A stretch of DNA of 38,700 bases, taken from NCBI GenBank assembly GCA_002352425.1, contig DEIK01000009.1, positions 73,105 through 111,804 on the forward strand, read 5' to 3'. This DNA is from Rhodobacteraceae bacterium UBA2776. GTDB taxonomy: Bacteria; Pseudomonadota; Alphaproteobacteria; Rhodobacterales; Rhodobacteraceae. This document shows, piece by piece, positions 1 through 9,018 of this stretch. Positions within the stretch are counted from its first letter, which is position 1. Each line of letters starts with the position of its first letter. The translations under genes and the position numbers were made by a program. The notes beneath the pieces were generated by a model that did no database searches, was not told the DNA's origin, and saw only the letters and a program-made list of their open reading frames with translations.

Positions 1-885
1 CACGGCGACACCCATTTCGACCTGCTCTTGGATCACTGATCGGTTGATGTCGTCGGCCAATGTCCCGTCAATTTCAACGCCGCGGTTCATCGGACCGGGG
101 TGCATGACGATGGCGTCCGGTTTGGCATGAGCCAGCTTTTCGGCGTCCAGACCAAAGCGGTGATAATACTCGCGGCTGGAGGGAATAAACCCACCATCCA
201 TGCGTTCCTTTTGCAAGCGGAGCATCATCACAACGTCCACACCCTCAAGCCCCTTGCGCATGTCGTCAAACACTTCAACGCCGAATTCCTCGACACCGGA
301 TGGCATCAACGTCGGCGGGCCGATCAAGCGGATACGGTTCTCCATTTTGCCCAGCAACAGGATGTTGGAACGCGCCACGCGGCTGTGCGCGATGTCGCCG
401 CAAATGGCGATGCTCAGACGGTGCAAACACCCCTTGGCGCGGCGAATGGTCAGGGCATCCAGCAGGGCTTGGGTCGGGTGTTCGTGGGTGCCGTCGCCGG
501 CATTCAAAACCGCGCAATTCACCTTTTGTGCCAACAGATCAACCGCACCGGAATGCGGGTGGCGCACCACCAACAAATCGGGGTGCATGGCGTTCAAGGT
601 CAGGGCCGTATCAATCAGGGTTTCGCCCTTTTTGATGCTCGACGCCTGCATCGCCATATTCATCACATCTGCGCCCAGACGTTTGCCTGCAATTTCGAAT
701 GAGGCCTGTGTTCGGGTCGAGTTTTCGAAAAACATATTGATTTGGGTCAGGCCGGCAAGCGTGTCGGAATGTTTCACCTGACGACGATTCAGGTCGACAT
801 ATTGGTCAGCCAAATCCAAAATTGCGGTTATTTCACGGGGATTTAGGTGCTCTATGCCAAGCAGGTGTTTAGCAGAAAAACTCAT
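1..885 (-). CDS. pyrB: Aspartate carbamoyltransferase catalytic chain (partial, 3' end off window)
   Basis: Joins carbamoyl phosphate to L-aspartate in the second step of cytosolic pyrimidine synthesis. The visible 295 codons run from MSFSAKHLLG to EMGVAV and leave the window at its left edge, so roughly the last 15-20 residues are missing. Family signatures seen are the carbamoyl-phosphate loop FFENSTRTQASFE, the HPTQALLD segment and VMHPGPMNRG near the end. The start at 885 has a GAGGAC ribosome-binding site about 8 nt upstream. The gene is divergent from the uracil-DNA glycosylase gene across 91 bp. In related genomes pyrC usually follows; it would lie outside the window. The identification is secure. 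Confidence 0.97.
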   Translation of the reverse strand, partial: MSFSAKHLLGIEHLNPREITAILDLADQYVDLNRRQVKHSDTLAGLTQINMFFENSTRTQASFEIAGKRLGADVMNMAMQASSIKKGETLIDTALTLNAMHPDLLVVRHPHSGAVDLLAQKVNCAVLNAGDGTHEHPTQALLDALTIRRAKGCLHRLSIAICGDIAHSRVARSNILLLGKMENRIRLIGPPTLMPSGVEEFGVEVFDDMRKGLEGVDVVMMLRLQKERMDGGFIPSSREYYHRFGLDAEKLAHAKPDAIVMHPGPMNRGVEIDGTLADDINRSVIQEQVEMGVAV

Positions 886-976
886 GGGCAGCTGTCCTCA
901 TTTTCCTGCTTATAGAAAAGCTGTCGCTGTGCGGCAAGGCATTTACCTTGGGGTGGATCAGGCATAACCTGCATAG

Positions 977-1768
977 ATGGATTCTGCTGAACAATATTAC
1001 GAGGCCAAGGCGGCGCTGGAATGGCAAATCGAGCTGGGCGCAGATGAGTCGATTGGTGATGTGCCGCTGGATCGCTACGAGTTGGTGGTGGAGGTGCCTA
1101 AACCAAAGGCTGCAGCCAACTCCAAAGCCAAGCCCAAAGCAGCTGCCGCGCCAATTCCGATTGTTGAGGTGGATGCTGTGGCAGTGGCCAAAGCGGCGGC
1201 GGCAGGTGCGGCTGATTTGGCGGGGCTTGAGGCTGCGTTAACGGCGTTTGAACTGTGCGAAGTTAAGCTTGGCGCGCGCAAGACGGTGTTTGCCGATGGC
1301 AACCCGCAGGCTCGTGTGATGATTATCACCGAGGCCCCTGATCGGGACGAAGACCGCGAGGGCAAGCCCTTTGTCGGACAGGCGGGTGTGTTGCTGGATC
1401 GGATGTTGGCAGCGATTGGCATGGGGCGCGACGGGCCGGATCCGGCAAGCGCGGTTTACATTGCCAATATTATGCCGTGGCGACCGCCACAAAACCGTGA
1501 CCCCTCTGCGGATGAAATCGCCATGATGCACCCGTTCGTGACGCGTCATATTGAATTGGCCGCACCGGATGTGATTGTGTTGATGGGCAACAACCCCTGT
1601 CAGACGATGCTGGGCCGTAAAGGCATTTCGCGGATGCGTGGCATTTGGGAAGAGGTGTTGGGGCGGCCAGCTTTGCCGATGTTCCATCCGGCCTATTTGC
1701 TGCGTTCACCGCATGCAAAGCGCGAGGCATGGGCGGATTTGTTGGAGCTGAAAGCGCGGTTGACCTAA
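977..1768 (+). CDS. Family 4-like uracil-DNA glycosylase lacking the Fe-S cysteines
   Basis: Likely removes uracil from DNA as the first step of base-excision repair. The 263-residue protein has an N-terminal Lys/Ala-rich stretch (about residues 35-75) that looks like a flexible linker. The catalytic domain follows: TEAPD (118-122, where classical family 4 has GE(A/G)PG), RPPQNR after VYIANIMPW, and HPAYLLR starting at H237. Classical family 4 enzymes bind a [4Fe-4S] cluster through four cysteines. Here only C94 and C208 exist, and the usual VKCRPP and downstream Cys positions are occupied by PWRPP and MMHPF. Divergent from pyrB. The fold assignment is strong; activity without a cluster is inference. 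Confidence 0.85.
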   Translation: MDSAEQYYEAKAALEWQIELGADESIGDVPLDRYELVVEVPKPKAAANSKAKPKAAAAPIPIVEVDAVAVAKAAAAGAADLAGLEAALTAFELCEVKLGARKTVFADGNPQARVMIITEAPDRDEDREGKPFVGQAGVLLDRMLAAIGMGRDGPDPASAVYIANIMPWRPPQNRDPSADEIAMMHPFVTRHIELAAPDVIVLMGNNPCQTMLGRKGISRMRGIWEEVLGRPALPMFHPAYLLRSPHAKREAWADLLELKARLT

Positions 1769-1785
1769 AAATACTACTGTCAAAA

Positions 1786-1847
1786 GCTCATCAAGCCTAA
1801 CGGCTTTCCTCGCAATAGCGAAAAGCGCCTGTAAGGGCGCGATGAGC
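1786..1847. repeat. Interspersed palindromic repeat, copy A
   Basis: A 62-bp imperfect palindrome between the glycosylase stop and moaB. The ends are GCTCATC and GATGAGC, a perfect 7-bp inverted pair. Inside are smaller arms: an AGCC...GGCT arm, a TCGC...GCGA centre and a GCGCC...GGGCGC arm, so the whole could fold as a branched hairpin. Two related copies lie at 7391-7448 and 33330-33388. All three sit immediately downstream of a plus-strand stop codon. Confidence 0.75.
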
Positions 1848-1876
1848 AGCACCAGAAAAGTGGAAAGAACTATAAT

Positions 1877-2410
1877 ATGTCGAACGATAAAGAATTCATC
1901 CCCGTACGCATCGCCGTTTTGACGGTTTCAGACACCCGCAAAATTGAGGACGATAAATCCGGTAAGACGCTGGTCGACCGGATTGAAGCGGCGGGTCATA
2001 TTGTGGCGGACCGAATGATCCTGCGCGATGAGCGCACCGAGATTGCCGATCAATTGCGCACATGGTGCGCGAACAAAGACGTCGACGTGGTGATCTCCAC
2101 GGGCGGCACTGGCCTGACAGGACGTGATGTAACCGTCGAGGCGCATCGTGACGTTTATGAAAAGGAAATGGATGCCTTCAGCACCCTGTTTACCATGATT
2201 TCCTTCCCCAAAATCGGCATGTCAGCGGTGCAGTCACGCGCCTGCGGTGGTGTGGCCAATGGCACCTATCTTTTCGCTGTCCCCGGCAGCCCCGGTGCCT
2301 GCAAGGATGCTTGGGATGAAATCCTGTCTGTACAGCTGGATTATCGCCAAGGCCCCTGCAATTTTGTCGAAATATTTCCACGTTTGGACGAACATAAGCG
2401 ACGGAAGTAA
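1877..2410 (+). CDS. moaB: Molybdenum cofactor biosynthesis protein B
   Basis: MoaB/MogA-family protein of molybdopterin synthesis, thought to adenylylate molybdopterin before molybdate insertion. The 177-residue product has the family core: an AVLTVSDTR beta-strand near residue 14, the nucleotide-binding STGGTGLTGRDVT loop around residues 74-86, and the VPGSPGA loop near the C-terminus. The start ATG is preceded by AAAGTGGAAAGAAC, which offers a weak GGAAAG site. It stands 13 kb from the fdhD-mobA-moeA operon and is separated from the upstream glycosylase by palindromic repeat copy A, so it probably has its own transcript. MogA and MoaB are hard to separate by eye, but the function is Moco synthesis in either case. 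Confidence 0.93.
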   Translation: MSNDKEFIPVRIAVLTVSDTRKIEDDKSGKTLVDRIEAAGHIVADRMILRDERTEIADQLRTWCANKDVDVVISTGGTGLTGRDVTVEAHRDVYEKEMDAFSTLFTMISFPKIGMSAVQSRACGGVANGTYLFAVPGSPGACKDAWDEILSVQLDYRQGPCNFVEIFPRLDEHKRRK

Positions 2411-2492
2411 ACAGTTTGTGCGTTATAGACGTATGGTAACCCTGTCTTTACCATCTTATGTTGGATTTTGAATGTAATCAGAGAGGCGCGAT

Positions 2493-3962
2493 TTGATGCG
2501 GTTTTTGCGACGCAGCCTTGTGGGCCTGTTCCTGCTGTCTTTGACGGTGGGCCTGTTGGCGATGGCGGGTGGCACAATGTATTCTGGCTTGCAGGATAAA
2601 TGGGCCCGTGAATCCAACCCGCGCCCCCGTGCCGAGCGGGTGTTTTCAGCAAATGTTCTGCAGGCCAAAACCGGCGACGTGGTGCCCGAAATGACCGCCT
2701 TTGGCGAAGTGCGCAGCCAGCGAATTCTGGATATGCGCGCCACAGCGGCAGGTGTGATCGTGACGCTGAACGATGGTTTTGTTGAGGGTGGCACGGTCCA
2801 ATCTGGCCAAATGTTGGTGCAAATCGACGGCCAAAACGCCAAGGATGCCGAATATCGCGCCCAAAGCAGCCTGAGTGAGACCGAGGCCGAGGTGAGTGAG
2901 GCCGCCGCCGCATTGGTGCTGGCCAAAGACGAGATTGAAGCCGCCATGTGGCAGTTGCGCCTGCGCACACAAGCTTTGGCGCGGCAAAAAGATTTGCGCA
3001 CACGCGGGGTTGGTACGGACGCGGCGGTTGAGGTTGCGGAACTGGCCGAAGCAGCTGCCAACCAGTCGGTGCTGTCGCGGCGGCAAGCCTTGTTACAGGC
3101 CGAAGCACGAGGTGCACGTGCAAGTATCGGATTGGCACGCCAAAAGGTCAATCTGGCCGAGGCGCAGCGGCGGGTGGAGGACACAGAAATCAACGCAGAA
3201 TTTGACGGTACGCTCAGCAATGTGACGGCTGTTAAGGGCGGCGTTGTCACGATGAACGAACGCCTCGCGCAACTGATCGACACACAGGCGCTTGAAGTCT
3301 CGTTCCGCGTATCAACCAGCCAGTACGCCCGCCTGTTGGATCAGGACGGCATTCTGACCAAAGCACCTGTTGATGTGGTGCTGGATGTCTTCGGGGTCGA
3401 CATGCTGGCACAGGGTCGCGTGTCACGCGAAAGCGCTGCGGTGGGCGAAGGCCTGACAGGGCGTTTGTTGTTCGCCACGCTGGAGCAACCCCGCGGGTTT
3501 CGGCCCGGTGATTTTGTAACTGTCCGGATCAAAGAGCCGTTGTTGAAAGACGTGATCATTCTGCCCGCCACGGCGGTGGATGCCGCAGGCGCCGTTCTGT
3601 TGATCGGCGACGAGGATCGTTTGGAACAAGCCAGCGTCGAGGTGCTGCGCAAACAAGGCGACAACGTGTTGGTACACGCCAGCGCAATTGTGGGTCGCGA
3701 AGTGGTTGTCGAACGCTCGCCGTTGTTCGGCTCTGGCATCAAAGTTCGTCCAATCCGTGCCGATGAATTGACCAAACCCTTGACCAGCGTTGAACCCGCA
3801 ATGTTGGAACTGACAGAAGAACGTCGCTCTAAGCTGATTGCATTTGTCGAGGGCAATCAAGCAATGCCCAAAGAGGCTAAGGCCCGTGTGTTGGCGCAAT
3901 TGGCCAAAGACAAAGTGCCCGCGCGCGTGGTCGAACGTATCGAGTCGCGGATGGGGGGCTAG
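2493..3962 (+). CDS. RND efflux periplasmic adaptor subunit (HlyD/AcrA type)
   Basis: Membrane-fusion protein that would link an inner-membrane RND pump to an outer-membrane channel. It is 489 residues long. Residues 8-28 form a hydrophobic N-terminal anchor or signal. A biotinyl-lipoyl-like half (MRATAAGVIVTLNDG) comes next, then a long Ala/Glu-rich coiled hairpin (about 120-220), then the returning lipoyl half and beta-barrel segments (EINAEFDGTLSNV onward). The last 50 residues (LTEERRSKLIAFV onward) are a charged helical tail that most AcrA-type adaptors lack. The start has an AGAGAGGCG site. The pump gene begins 2 nt after this stop, so the two are one transcription unit. No TolC-type channel is present nearby. 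Confidence 0.9.
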   Translation: MMRFLRRSLVGLFLLSLTVGLLAMAGGTMYSGLQDKWARESNPRPRAERVFSANVLQAKTGDVVPEMTAFGEVRSQRILDMRATAAGVIVTLNDGFVEGGTVQSGQMLVQIDGQNAKDAEYRAQSSLSETEAEVSEAAAALVLAKDEIEAAMWQLRLRTQALARQKDLRTRGVGTDAAVEVAELAEAAANQSVLSRRQALLQAEARGARASIGLARQKVNLAEAQRRVEDTEINAEFDGTLSNVTAVKGGVVTMNERLAQLIDTQALEVSFRVSTSQYARLLDQDGILTKAPVDVVLDVFGVDMLAQGRVSRESAAVGEGLTGRLLFATLEQPRGFRPGDFVTVRIKEPLLKDVIILPATAVDAAGAVLLIGDEDRLEQASVEVLRKQGDNVLVHASAIVGREVVVERSPLFGSGIKVRPIRADELTKPLTSVEPAMLELTEERRSKLIAFVEGNQAMPKEAKARVLAQLAKDKVPARVVERIESRMGG

Positions 3963-3964
3963 GC

Positions 3965-6900
3965 ATGTCTATGTCAAAGCCAAGCCTCGGTATACCCAAA
4001 GGAATATTGTCCTATTTCACCCGTCACAGCACGGCGGCGAACCTGTTGTTGGTGGTGTTGCTTGCCCTTGGCTTGGCTGCGCTACCCAAAATGCGGGCGC
4101 AATTTTTCCCTGATGTGGTGATCGACAATGTATATGTGAATGTCCTTTGGAATGGGGCAGGTGCCGAAGATGTGGACGCTGCTATCGTGCAAGTGTTGGA
4201 ACCAGTGCTGTTGGCTGTGGAGGGGGTGGAGGGTTCAACCGCCAGATCCACTGAAGGCCGGGCCCGGCTGGTGCTGGATTTCGAACCGGATTGGGACATG
4301 GCCCGCGCCACCGACGAAGTGCAAACCGCGGTCGATGCGGTCAGCACTCTACCCGAAGAGGCCGAGGACCCTACCGTGCGCCGTGGTGCATGGCGTGATC
4401 GTGTGACCGACGTGGTGATCACTGGCCCCGTGGCTGTTGATCAACTGGGCCGTTTCGCCGACGAATTTGTCACCCGTTTGTTCGCCGAGGGGGTGACACG
4501 CGCCACCATACGCGGCGTTGCTTCGCCTGAAACTGTGGTCGAGGTCACGTCCATGGCGTTGATCAAACACGATGTCACGATGACAGATATTTCTAGCGCC
4601 ATTGCCGAGGAGGCCGCCGCTGATCCGGCGGGCGATGTGGCGGGGGCAAACGCAAGGGTGCGTACGGGGGTTGCCAAGCGTTCAGCCGACCAAATCGCGG
4701 CGATTGTGTTACGTAGCAATGCGGATGGATCAAACCTGATGGTCGGTGATGTTGCCACGGTTCGGGTCGAGACTGTGGACCGTAACCGCGCCTATTTCGT
4801 GGGTGAAAACCCCGCTATTTCGCTGCGGGTGGATCGCTCGGCGCAAGGCGATGCGATCGACATCCAAGGGCAAGTCGAGGACGTGGCCCAAGAGATGTTG
4901 CTGACCCTGCCGCCGGACGTTCAGATTGACCTGATCCGCACCCGTGCTGAAATGATCAAAGGACGATTAAGCATCCTGCTCGACAACGGATTGATGGGTC
5001 TGGGACTGGTTGTAATCCTGCTGTTCTTGTTCCTGAACGCCCGAACGGCTTTCTGGGTGGCGGCAGGCATTCCGGTCGCGATGTTGGCTGCGATTGCGAT
5101 GATGTATGTGGCTGGATTGACCATCAACATGGTGTCGCTGTTTGCGCTGATCATCACGTTAGGGATTGTGGTGGACGACGCCATTGTGGTGGGCGAACAC
5201 GCTGATTTTCGGGCGCGCACCCTGGGGGAAAACCCTGTTGAAGCCGCCGAAAATGCGGCCCGACGGATGGCCTCGCCGGTACTGGCGGCGACCATCACCA
5301 CGGTGATCGCCTTTTTCGGTTTGACAGTGATTGGCGGGCGGATGGGCAGCCTGATTTCAGATATTCCTTTCACTGTGGTAGCGGTGCTGATTGCCTCGTT
5401 AATCGAGTGCTTTTTGATCCTGCCAAAACACATGAGCCACGCTTTGGCGCATTCTAACAAAGAGCATTGGTATGATTGGCCCAGCCGCGTCGTCAATCGC
5501 GGTTTTTCGTGGTTTCGCGACACGATCTTTCGCCGCCTGATGGCGCTGGTGGTTTGGGCGCGCTATCCGGTGATGGCCGGCATTCTGCTGATCCTGTCTG
5601 TACAGGTTTCGCATTTCGTGCGGGGCGACGTGACGTGGCGGTTTTTCAATTCGCCCGAGCGGTCTTCTGTTTCCGGCAACTTTGCGATGAACGAAGGGGC
5701 CACGCGGGATGACGCGCTGGAGATGATGCGTGAAATGCAGCGAGCCACCGAGGAGATAGCGGTCAAATATAAAGCTGATTACGGGCTAAGTCCGATTGAT
5801 TATGTTGTGGCCGAAGTTGGTGGCAACACAGGACATGGGCTGTCGAGCGTCGCCAACAAAGACAAGAATTTGCTTGGCTCAATTGCGATCGAGTTGATCG
5901 ACCCCGATCTGCGCCCCTATTCTTCGTATCAATTTGTTGCCGACCTGCAAGAGGCCGTGCGCAAACACCCGCTGGCCGAGATTGTTGCCTTTCGCGGCCA
6001 TCGGGCTGGACCCGGTGGTGATGCGCTGGACGTCGAGTTTTACGGTGCTGATGCTGGGACGTTAAAGGCCGCAGCCGAAGCGTTGAAAACCGCCGTGGCA
6101 CAATATGGCGAGATGTCGGGGGTTGAGGATAGTCTAGCCTATGACAAGGCCGAACTGGTGCTGGAATTGACCCCGCAAGGCCAGGCTTTGGGGTTTACCA
6201 TTGATGGGCTTGGCCGCGTTTTACGCAACCGTTTGAACGGGATTGAAGCCGCGACCTATCCAGATGGTGCACGTTCGGCTGCGATCAGGGTCGAGTTACC
6301 AGACAGCGAGCATGCAGCGGATTTCCTGGAACGCACGCAACTACGCACCAAGGCAGGGCAATATGTGCCGCTGACTGACATTGTGTCGGTGGCCAGCAAG
6401 TCCGGCTTTTCGACCGTACAGCGGGAAAATGGCATCCGCTTGGTCTCGGTGACGGGGGAAATGTCCGAGGACGACCCAGCGCGGGCCGCCGAAATTATGG
6501 CAGAAATTCGCGAAGTCATTCTGCCAGAGATCAGCAGCCGTTTTGGGGTTGAAACCTTGATGGGCGGGTTGGCGGAACAAGAGGGTGAATTTCTGTCCGA
6601 GGCGATGGTCGGGTTCGGTCTGTGTCTGATCGGGATTTTCCTGACGCTGGCGTGGATATTCTCTAGTTGGACTAGGCCGATAGTGGTGATGGCGATCATT
6701 CCCTTTGGGTTGGTTGGTACCATCTATGGCCACATGGCATGGGACGTGCCTTTGTCGATGTTCTCGGTGGTTGGGATGATCGGGATGACGGGCATCATCA
6801 TCAATGATTCCATTGTGCTGATTTCGACGGTTGATGAATATGCCGTCGATCGCGGATTGGTTCCGGCTATCATTGACGGCGCGGCGGACAGGTTGCGCCC

Positions 6901-7375
6901 TGTAATGTTGACCACATTGACCACGGTGTTGGGACTGGCACCACTGTTGTTTGAGAAGTCGTCACAGGCGCAGTTTTTGAAGCCGACAGTGATCACATTG
7001 GTGTACGGGCTTGGCTTCGGGTTATTTTTGGTGTTGCTGTTGGTGCCTGCGCTCTTGGCGGTTCAGCAGGACTTTGGTCGCCAGTTCAGTGCACTGCGCC
7101 GTGGTCTTCAGGGACAGGGTCGCAATGCGATAGTGGGTGTGGTGACGGTTGCTGTAGCGCTGGGAATTGTGGCGCTATTTGCGGCCACGCTAGGTGCCGT
7201 TTTGGTGCAAGGCAGCTTGCCGGAGTTTGTGCATTTCCTGGTTCCTATAGCCAGCGACAGCCCAAGAGAATTGAGCGTGGCATTCATGCTGTTTGTAGCG
7301 GGGTCGGCGATATTGGCACTGTTGGCCTATATCGGTGGGGCGTTGGCGTTTGGACTGCGCAATCGAGCGGGGTGA
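3965..7375 (+). CDS. RND family efflux pump, inner-membrane permease (AcrB type)
   Basis: Proton-driven exporter, partner of the adaptor gene 2 nt upstream. The protein is 1136 residues, about 100 longer than typical AcrB-type pumps. One N-terminal helix is followed by a periplasmic porter half, a bundle of helices, a second porter half and a second bundle. The paired proton-relay aspartates of TM4 are present as VVDDAIVV (D404, D405). In the second half the equivalent helix reads GMTGIIINDSIVL, so the lysine of E. coli AcrB TM10 is replaced, as in several other RND subgroups. The extra C-terminal stretch (about 1050-1136) contains two further hydrophobic segments. Substrate is unknown; no local regulator is visible. 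Confidence 0.92.
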   Translation: MSMSKPSLGIPKGILSYFTRHSTAANLLLVVLLALGLAALPKMRAQFFPDVVIDNVYVNVLWNGAGAEDVDAAIVQVLEPVLLAVEGVEGSTARSTEGRARLVLDFEPDWDMARATDEVQTAVDAVSTLPEEAEDPTVRRGAWRDRVTDVVITGPVAVDQLGRFADEFVTRLFAEGVTRATIRGVASPETVVEVTSMALIKHDVTMTDISSAIAEEAAADPAGDVAGANARVRTGVAKRSADQIAAIVLRSNADGSNLMVGDVATVRVETVDRNRAYFVGENPAISLRVDRSAQGDAIDIQGQVEDVAQEMLLTLPPDVQIDLIRTRAEMIKGRLSILLDNGLMGLGLVVILLFLFLNARTAFWVAAGIPVAMLAAIAMMYVAGLTINMVSLFALIITLGIVVDDAIVVGEHADFRARTLGENPVEAAENAARRMASPVLAATITTVIAFFGLTVIGGRMGSLISDIPFTVVAVLIASLIECFLILPKHMSHALAHSNKEHWYDWPSRVVNRGFSWFRDTIFRRLMALVVWARYPVMAGILLILSVQVSHFVRGDVTWRFFNSPERSSVSGNFAMNEGATRDDALEMMREMQRATEEIAVKYKADYGLSPIDYVVAEVGGNTGHGLSSVANKDKNLLGSIAIELIDPDLRPYSSYQFVADLQEAVRKHPLAEIVAFRGHRAGPGGDALDVEFYGADAGTLKAAAEALKTAVAQYGEMSGVEDSLAYDKAELVLELTPQGQALGFTIDGLGRVLRNRLNGIEAATYPDGARSAAIRVELPDSEHAADFLERTQLRTKAGQYVPLTDIVSVASKSGFSTVQRENGIRLVSVTGEMSEDDPARAAEIMAEIREVILPEISSRFGVETLMGGLAEQEGEFLSEAMVGFGLCLIGIFLTLAWIFSSWTRPIVVMAIIPFGLVGTIYGHMAWDVPLSMFSVVGMIGMTGIIINDSIVLISTVDEYAVDRGLVPAIIDGAADRLRPVMLTTLTTVLGLAPLLFEKSSQAQFLKPTVITLVYGLGFGLFLVLLLVPALLAVQQDFGRQFSALRRGLQGQGRNAIVGVVTVAVALGIVALFAATLGAVLVQGSLPEFVHFLVPIASDSPRELSVAFMLFVAGSAILALLAYIGGALAFGLRNRAG

Positions 7376-7390
7376 ATGCGCGGCGCGTCT

Positions 7391-7448
7391 GCTCATCATG
7401 CCCTTACGGGCATTCTTCGCGAAAAGTGCCAGAGAGGGCGCGATGAGC
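7391..7448. repeat. Interspersed palindromic repeat, copy B (possible bidirectional terminator)
   Basis: A 58-bp copy with ends GCTCATCA and CGATGAGC. It fills almost the whole gap between the convergent RND pump (stop 7375) and DsbD-domain gene (stop 7451). Inner arms include GCCC-TTAC-GGGC and a TTCGCGAA centre. On the plus strand its left half aligns closely with copy C read on the minus strand (GCTCATCA, then GCCCT, ACGGGCATTCTTCGC). Its position between two converging stops would suit a terminator role. Confidence 0.75.
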
Positions 7449-7450
7449 GG

Positions 7451-8266
7451 CTAACCCGTACAGCCCATAATGTCGACCGCGTAACGCGCTCCGATCACAG
7501 TGATGCGGATTTTTGAGCGTTCCAGCAAAAACGGCGCATTCGATGGCGGCACCATTTCACTGGTGACGGTCAGCGTATTACCGACGCGTTTGGTTGTGGC
7601 CTCGGACACCCAGATGGATTGATCCGGCGCTTCGATCACGGTGACTTCTTTCCCCCCTGTTGAGGGCAACGTAAAGGTGGCCGTCACCCGCAGCCCGTCG
7701 GAAATCGGCTCAATCGCGCAGGTCACGTTTTTAGCACCGGCCTTGGCCGCGGGCAGCGGTAGTGTTTTCAGTGCGGCACGGATCATCGGGTCGGGCTTTA
7801 TACGCCCCTTGGGCAAAGCGGCGGTGAACTCCAAGCTCAGCGGCACACAGATTTCTTTGCACACGCCCAAATCAACGCGTCCGTTTAGAGAAGCAGGTCC
7901 AGATTTACGGCGTAGGGAAAACTCGACAGGGATAATCACTTCGTCCGTATAGCCAATGGTGCGCAATCCATTGGCATAGCCGACCTTGGGGCTGGGCCAA
8001 TGAAATTGCACGGATTTGATGTTTTGCGAACCTGACCAGTCAAATTGCGGTGGGATGCCACCTTCGCCCGGTGCGCGCCAATAGGTCTTCCACCCAGGTT
8101 TCAGTTGAAGGCGCAGCGCGGCCATATGGGTGCCGTTTTGGGTGCGGTAGCCTTGCAGCACCGACAGGGCCAGTACACGATCAGGCACGGCAACAGAGGT
8201 TTCGGCATGGGCCGAGGGCAGCAGACCAAACAACAGGCCGCAGATGAGAAGAGCTCTTTTAATCAT
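7451..8266 (-). CDS. Secreted protein with DsbD N-terminal-like (thiol-disulfide) domain
   Basis: Predicted 271-residue exported protein. I chose the ATG at 8266 because it begins a clear signal peptide (MIKRALLICGLLFGLLPSAHA, cleavage near residue 21); the same frame extends upstream only as unconvincing sequence. The mature part matches the DsbD/ScsB N-terminal immunoglobulin-like domain: LKPGWKTYWRAPGEGGIPP, then DLGVCKEICVP, which holds a Cys-x3-Cys pair able to exchange disulfides. The membrane and thioredoxin domains of full DsbD are absent, so it is a stand-alone periplasmic domain. It is divergent from yqgE and convergent with the RND pump. A role in periplasmic redox or copper-stress defence is inference from ScsB relatives. 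Confidence 0.8.
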   Translation of the reverse strand: MIKRALLICGLLFGLLPSAHAETSVAVPDRVLALSVLQGYRTQNGTHMAALRLQLKPGWKTYWRAPGEGGIPPQFDWSGSQNIKSVQFHWPSPKVGYANGLRTIGYTDEVIIPVEFSLRRKSGPASLNGRVDLGVCKEICVPLSLEFTAALPKGRIKPDPMIRAALKTLPLPAAKAGAKNVTCAIEPISDGLRVTATFTLPSTGGKEVTVIEAPDQSIWVSEATTKRVGNTLTVTSEMVPPSNAPFLLERSKIRITVIGARYAVDIMGCTG

Positions 8267-8379
8267 ATGCGCAACATAGGCATGAATTACGCGATGGGAA
8301 ATCACATTCAGGCGACTGAACTGTAACTGTGGCATTTGAAGGCCTTGCACATGGGCCGCTGCTGACCCATTCTGTAGGT

Positions 8380-8955
8380 ATGGAAATGCCTGTTGAAAAC
8401 GTAAACCTTTGTGGCAAATTGTTGATTGCCATGCCCGGGATGTCAGATCCGCGCTTTGATAAAAGTGTGGTCTATATGTGCGCTCATTCTGATGAGGGGG
8501 CGATGGGGTTGATCCTAAACAAGCCAACACCCGAAGTGCCATTTGCCGGGTTGCTAAAGCAGCTGTCGATCAAGGCGCTGCCGGGTATCCCTGAAACACC
8601 GATCTATTTCGGTGGCCCTGTCGAGATTGGCCGCGGGTTTGTTTTGCACACAGCGGACTACGATCTGGATGAGATAACATTGCAGGTTGATGCCCAGTTC
8701 AGCATGACCGCGACGCGGGACATTTTGACGGACATTGCCAACAACGAAGGCCCGCAACAAGCGTTGTTGGCGCTGGGCTATGCAGGCTGGGGCTCTGGGC
8801 AGTTGGAGCATGAGATTCAGCAAAACGGTTGGCTGACGTGCGATGCGACGTTGGAGGTGGTTTTCGATGTGCCTGATGCAGACAAATGGGTGGCGGCGCT
8901 GAAATTGTTGGGCGTTGATGCGCTGATGTTGTCGGCAACCGCGGGGCGCGCTTAG
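8380..8955 (+). CDS. YqgE/AlgH family protein (UPF0301)
   Basis: Member of a widespread bacterial family of unsettled function; the name AlgH comes from an alginate regulator in Pseudomonas. The 191-residue protein shows the family blocks in order: GKLLIAMPGM-DPRFDKSVVYMCAH, EGAMGLILNKP, PIYFGGPVEIGRGFVLHT, and LGYAGWGSGQLEHEIQQNGWL. The start at 8380 (MEMPVEN) fits family length. An in-frame ATG-like start at 8329 would add 17 poorly conserved residues, and an alternative ATG lies 6 nt downstream. No strong ribosome-binding site distinguishes them. Divergent from the DsbD-domain gene; a short GCC-TTC-GGC hairpin followed by T-rich DNA lies just downstream. Confidence 0.92.
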   Translation: MEMPVENVNLCGKLLIAMPGMSDPRFDKSVVYMCAHSDEGAMGLILNKPTPEVPFAGLLKQLSIKALPGIPETPIYFGGPVEIGRGFVLHTADYDLDEITLQVDAQFSMTATRDILTDIANNEGPQQALLALGYAGWGSGQLEHEIQQNGWLTCDATLEVVFDVPDADKWVAALKLLGVDALMLSATAGRA

Positions 8956-8971
8956 AATCAAGAGATTCCAT

Positions 8972-8995
8972 GCCTTCGGCGAGGATATTTTTGCA
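8972..8995 (+). terminator. Short GCC-TTC-GGC hairpin with T-rich tail downstream of yqgE
   Basis: GCCTTCGGCG can form a 3-4 bp stem with a three-base loop and is followed by AGGATATTTTT, a minimal intrinsic-terminator arrangement 17 nt after the yqgE stop. The gap between convergent yqgE and tsaC holds nothing else. A near copy (GCCTTCGGCG then GGTATTTTTT) occurs on the minus strand at about 11846-11867. Confidence 0.45.
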
Positions 8996-9018
8996 AAAAA
9001 GAAACACAGTGGAACGTG

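Noticed and set aside
2341..3283. Overlapping minus-strand frames opposite the RND adaptor
   Set aside because: Low-complexity Ala/Ser/Arg-rich translations, no start signals; shadows of the adaptor gene.
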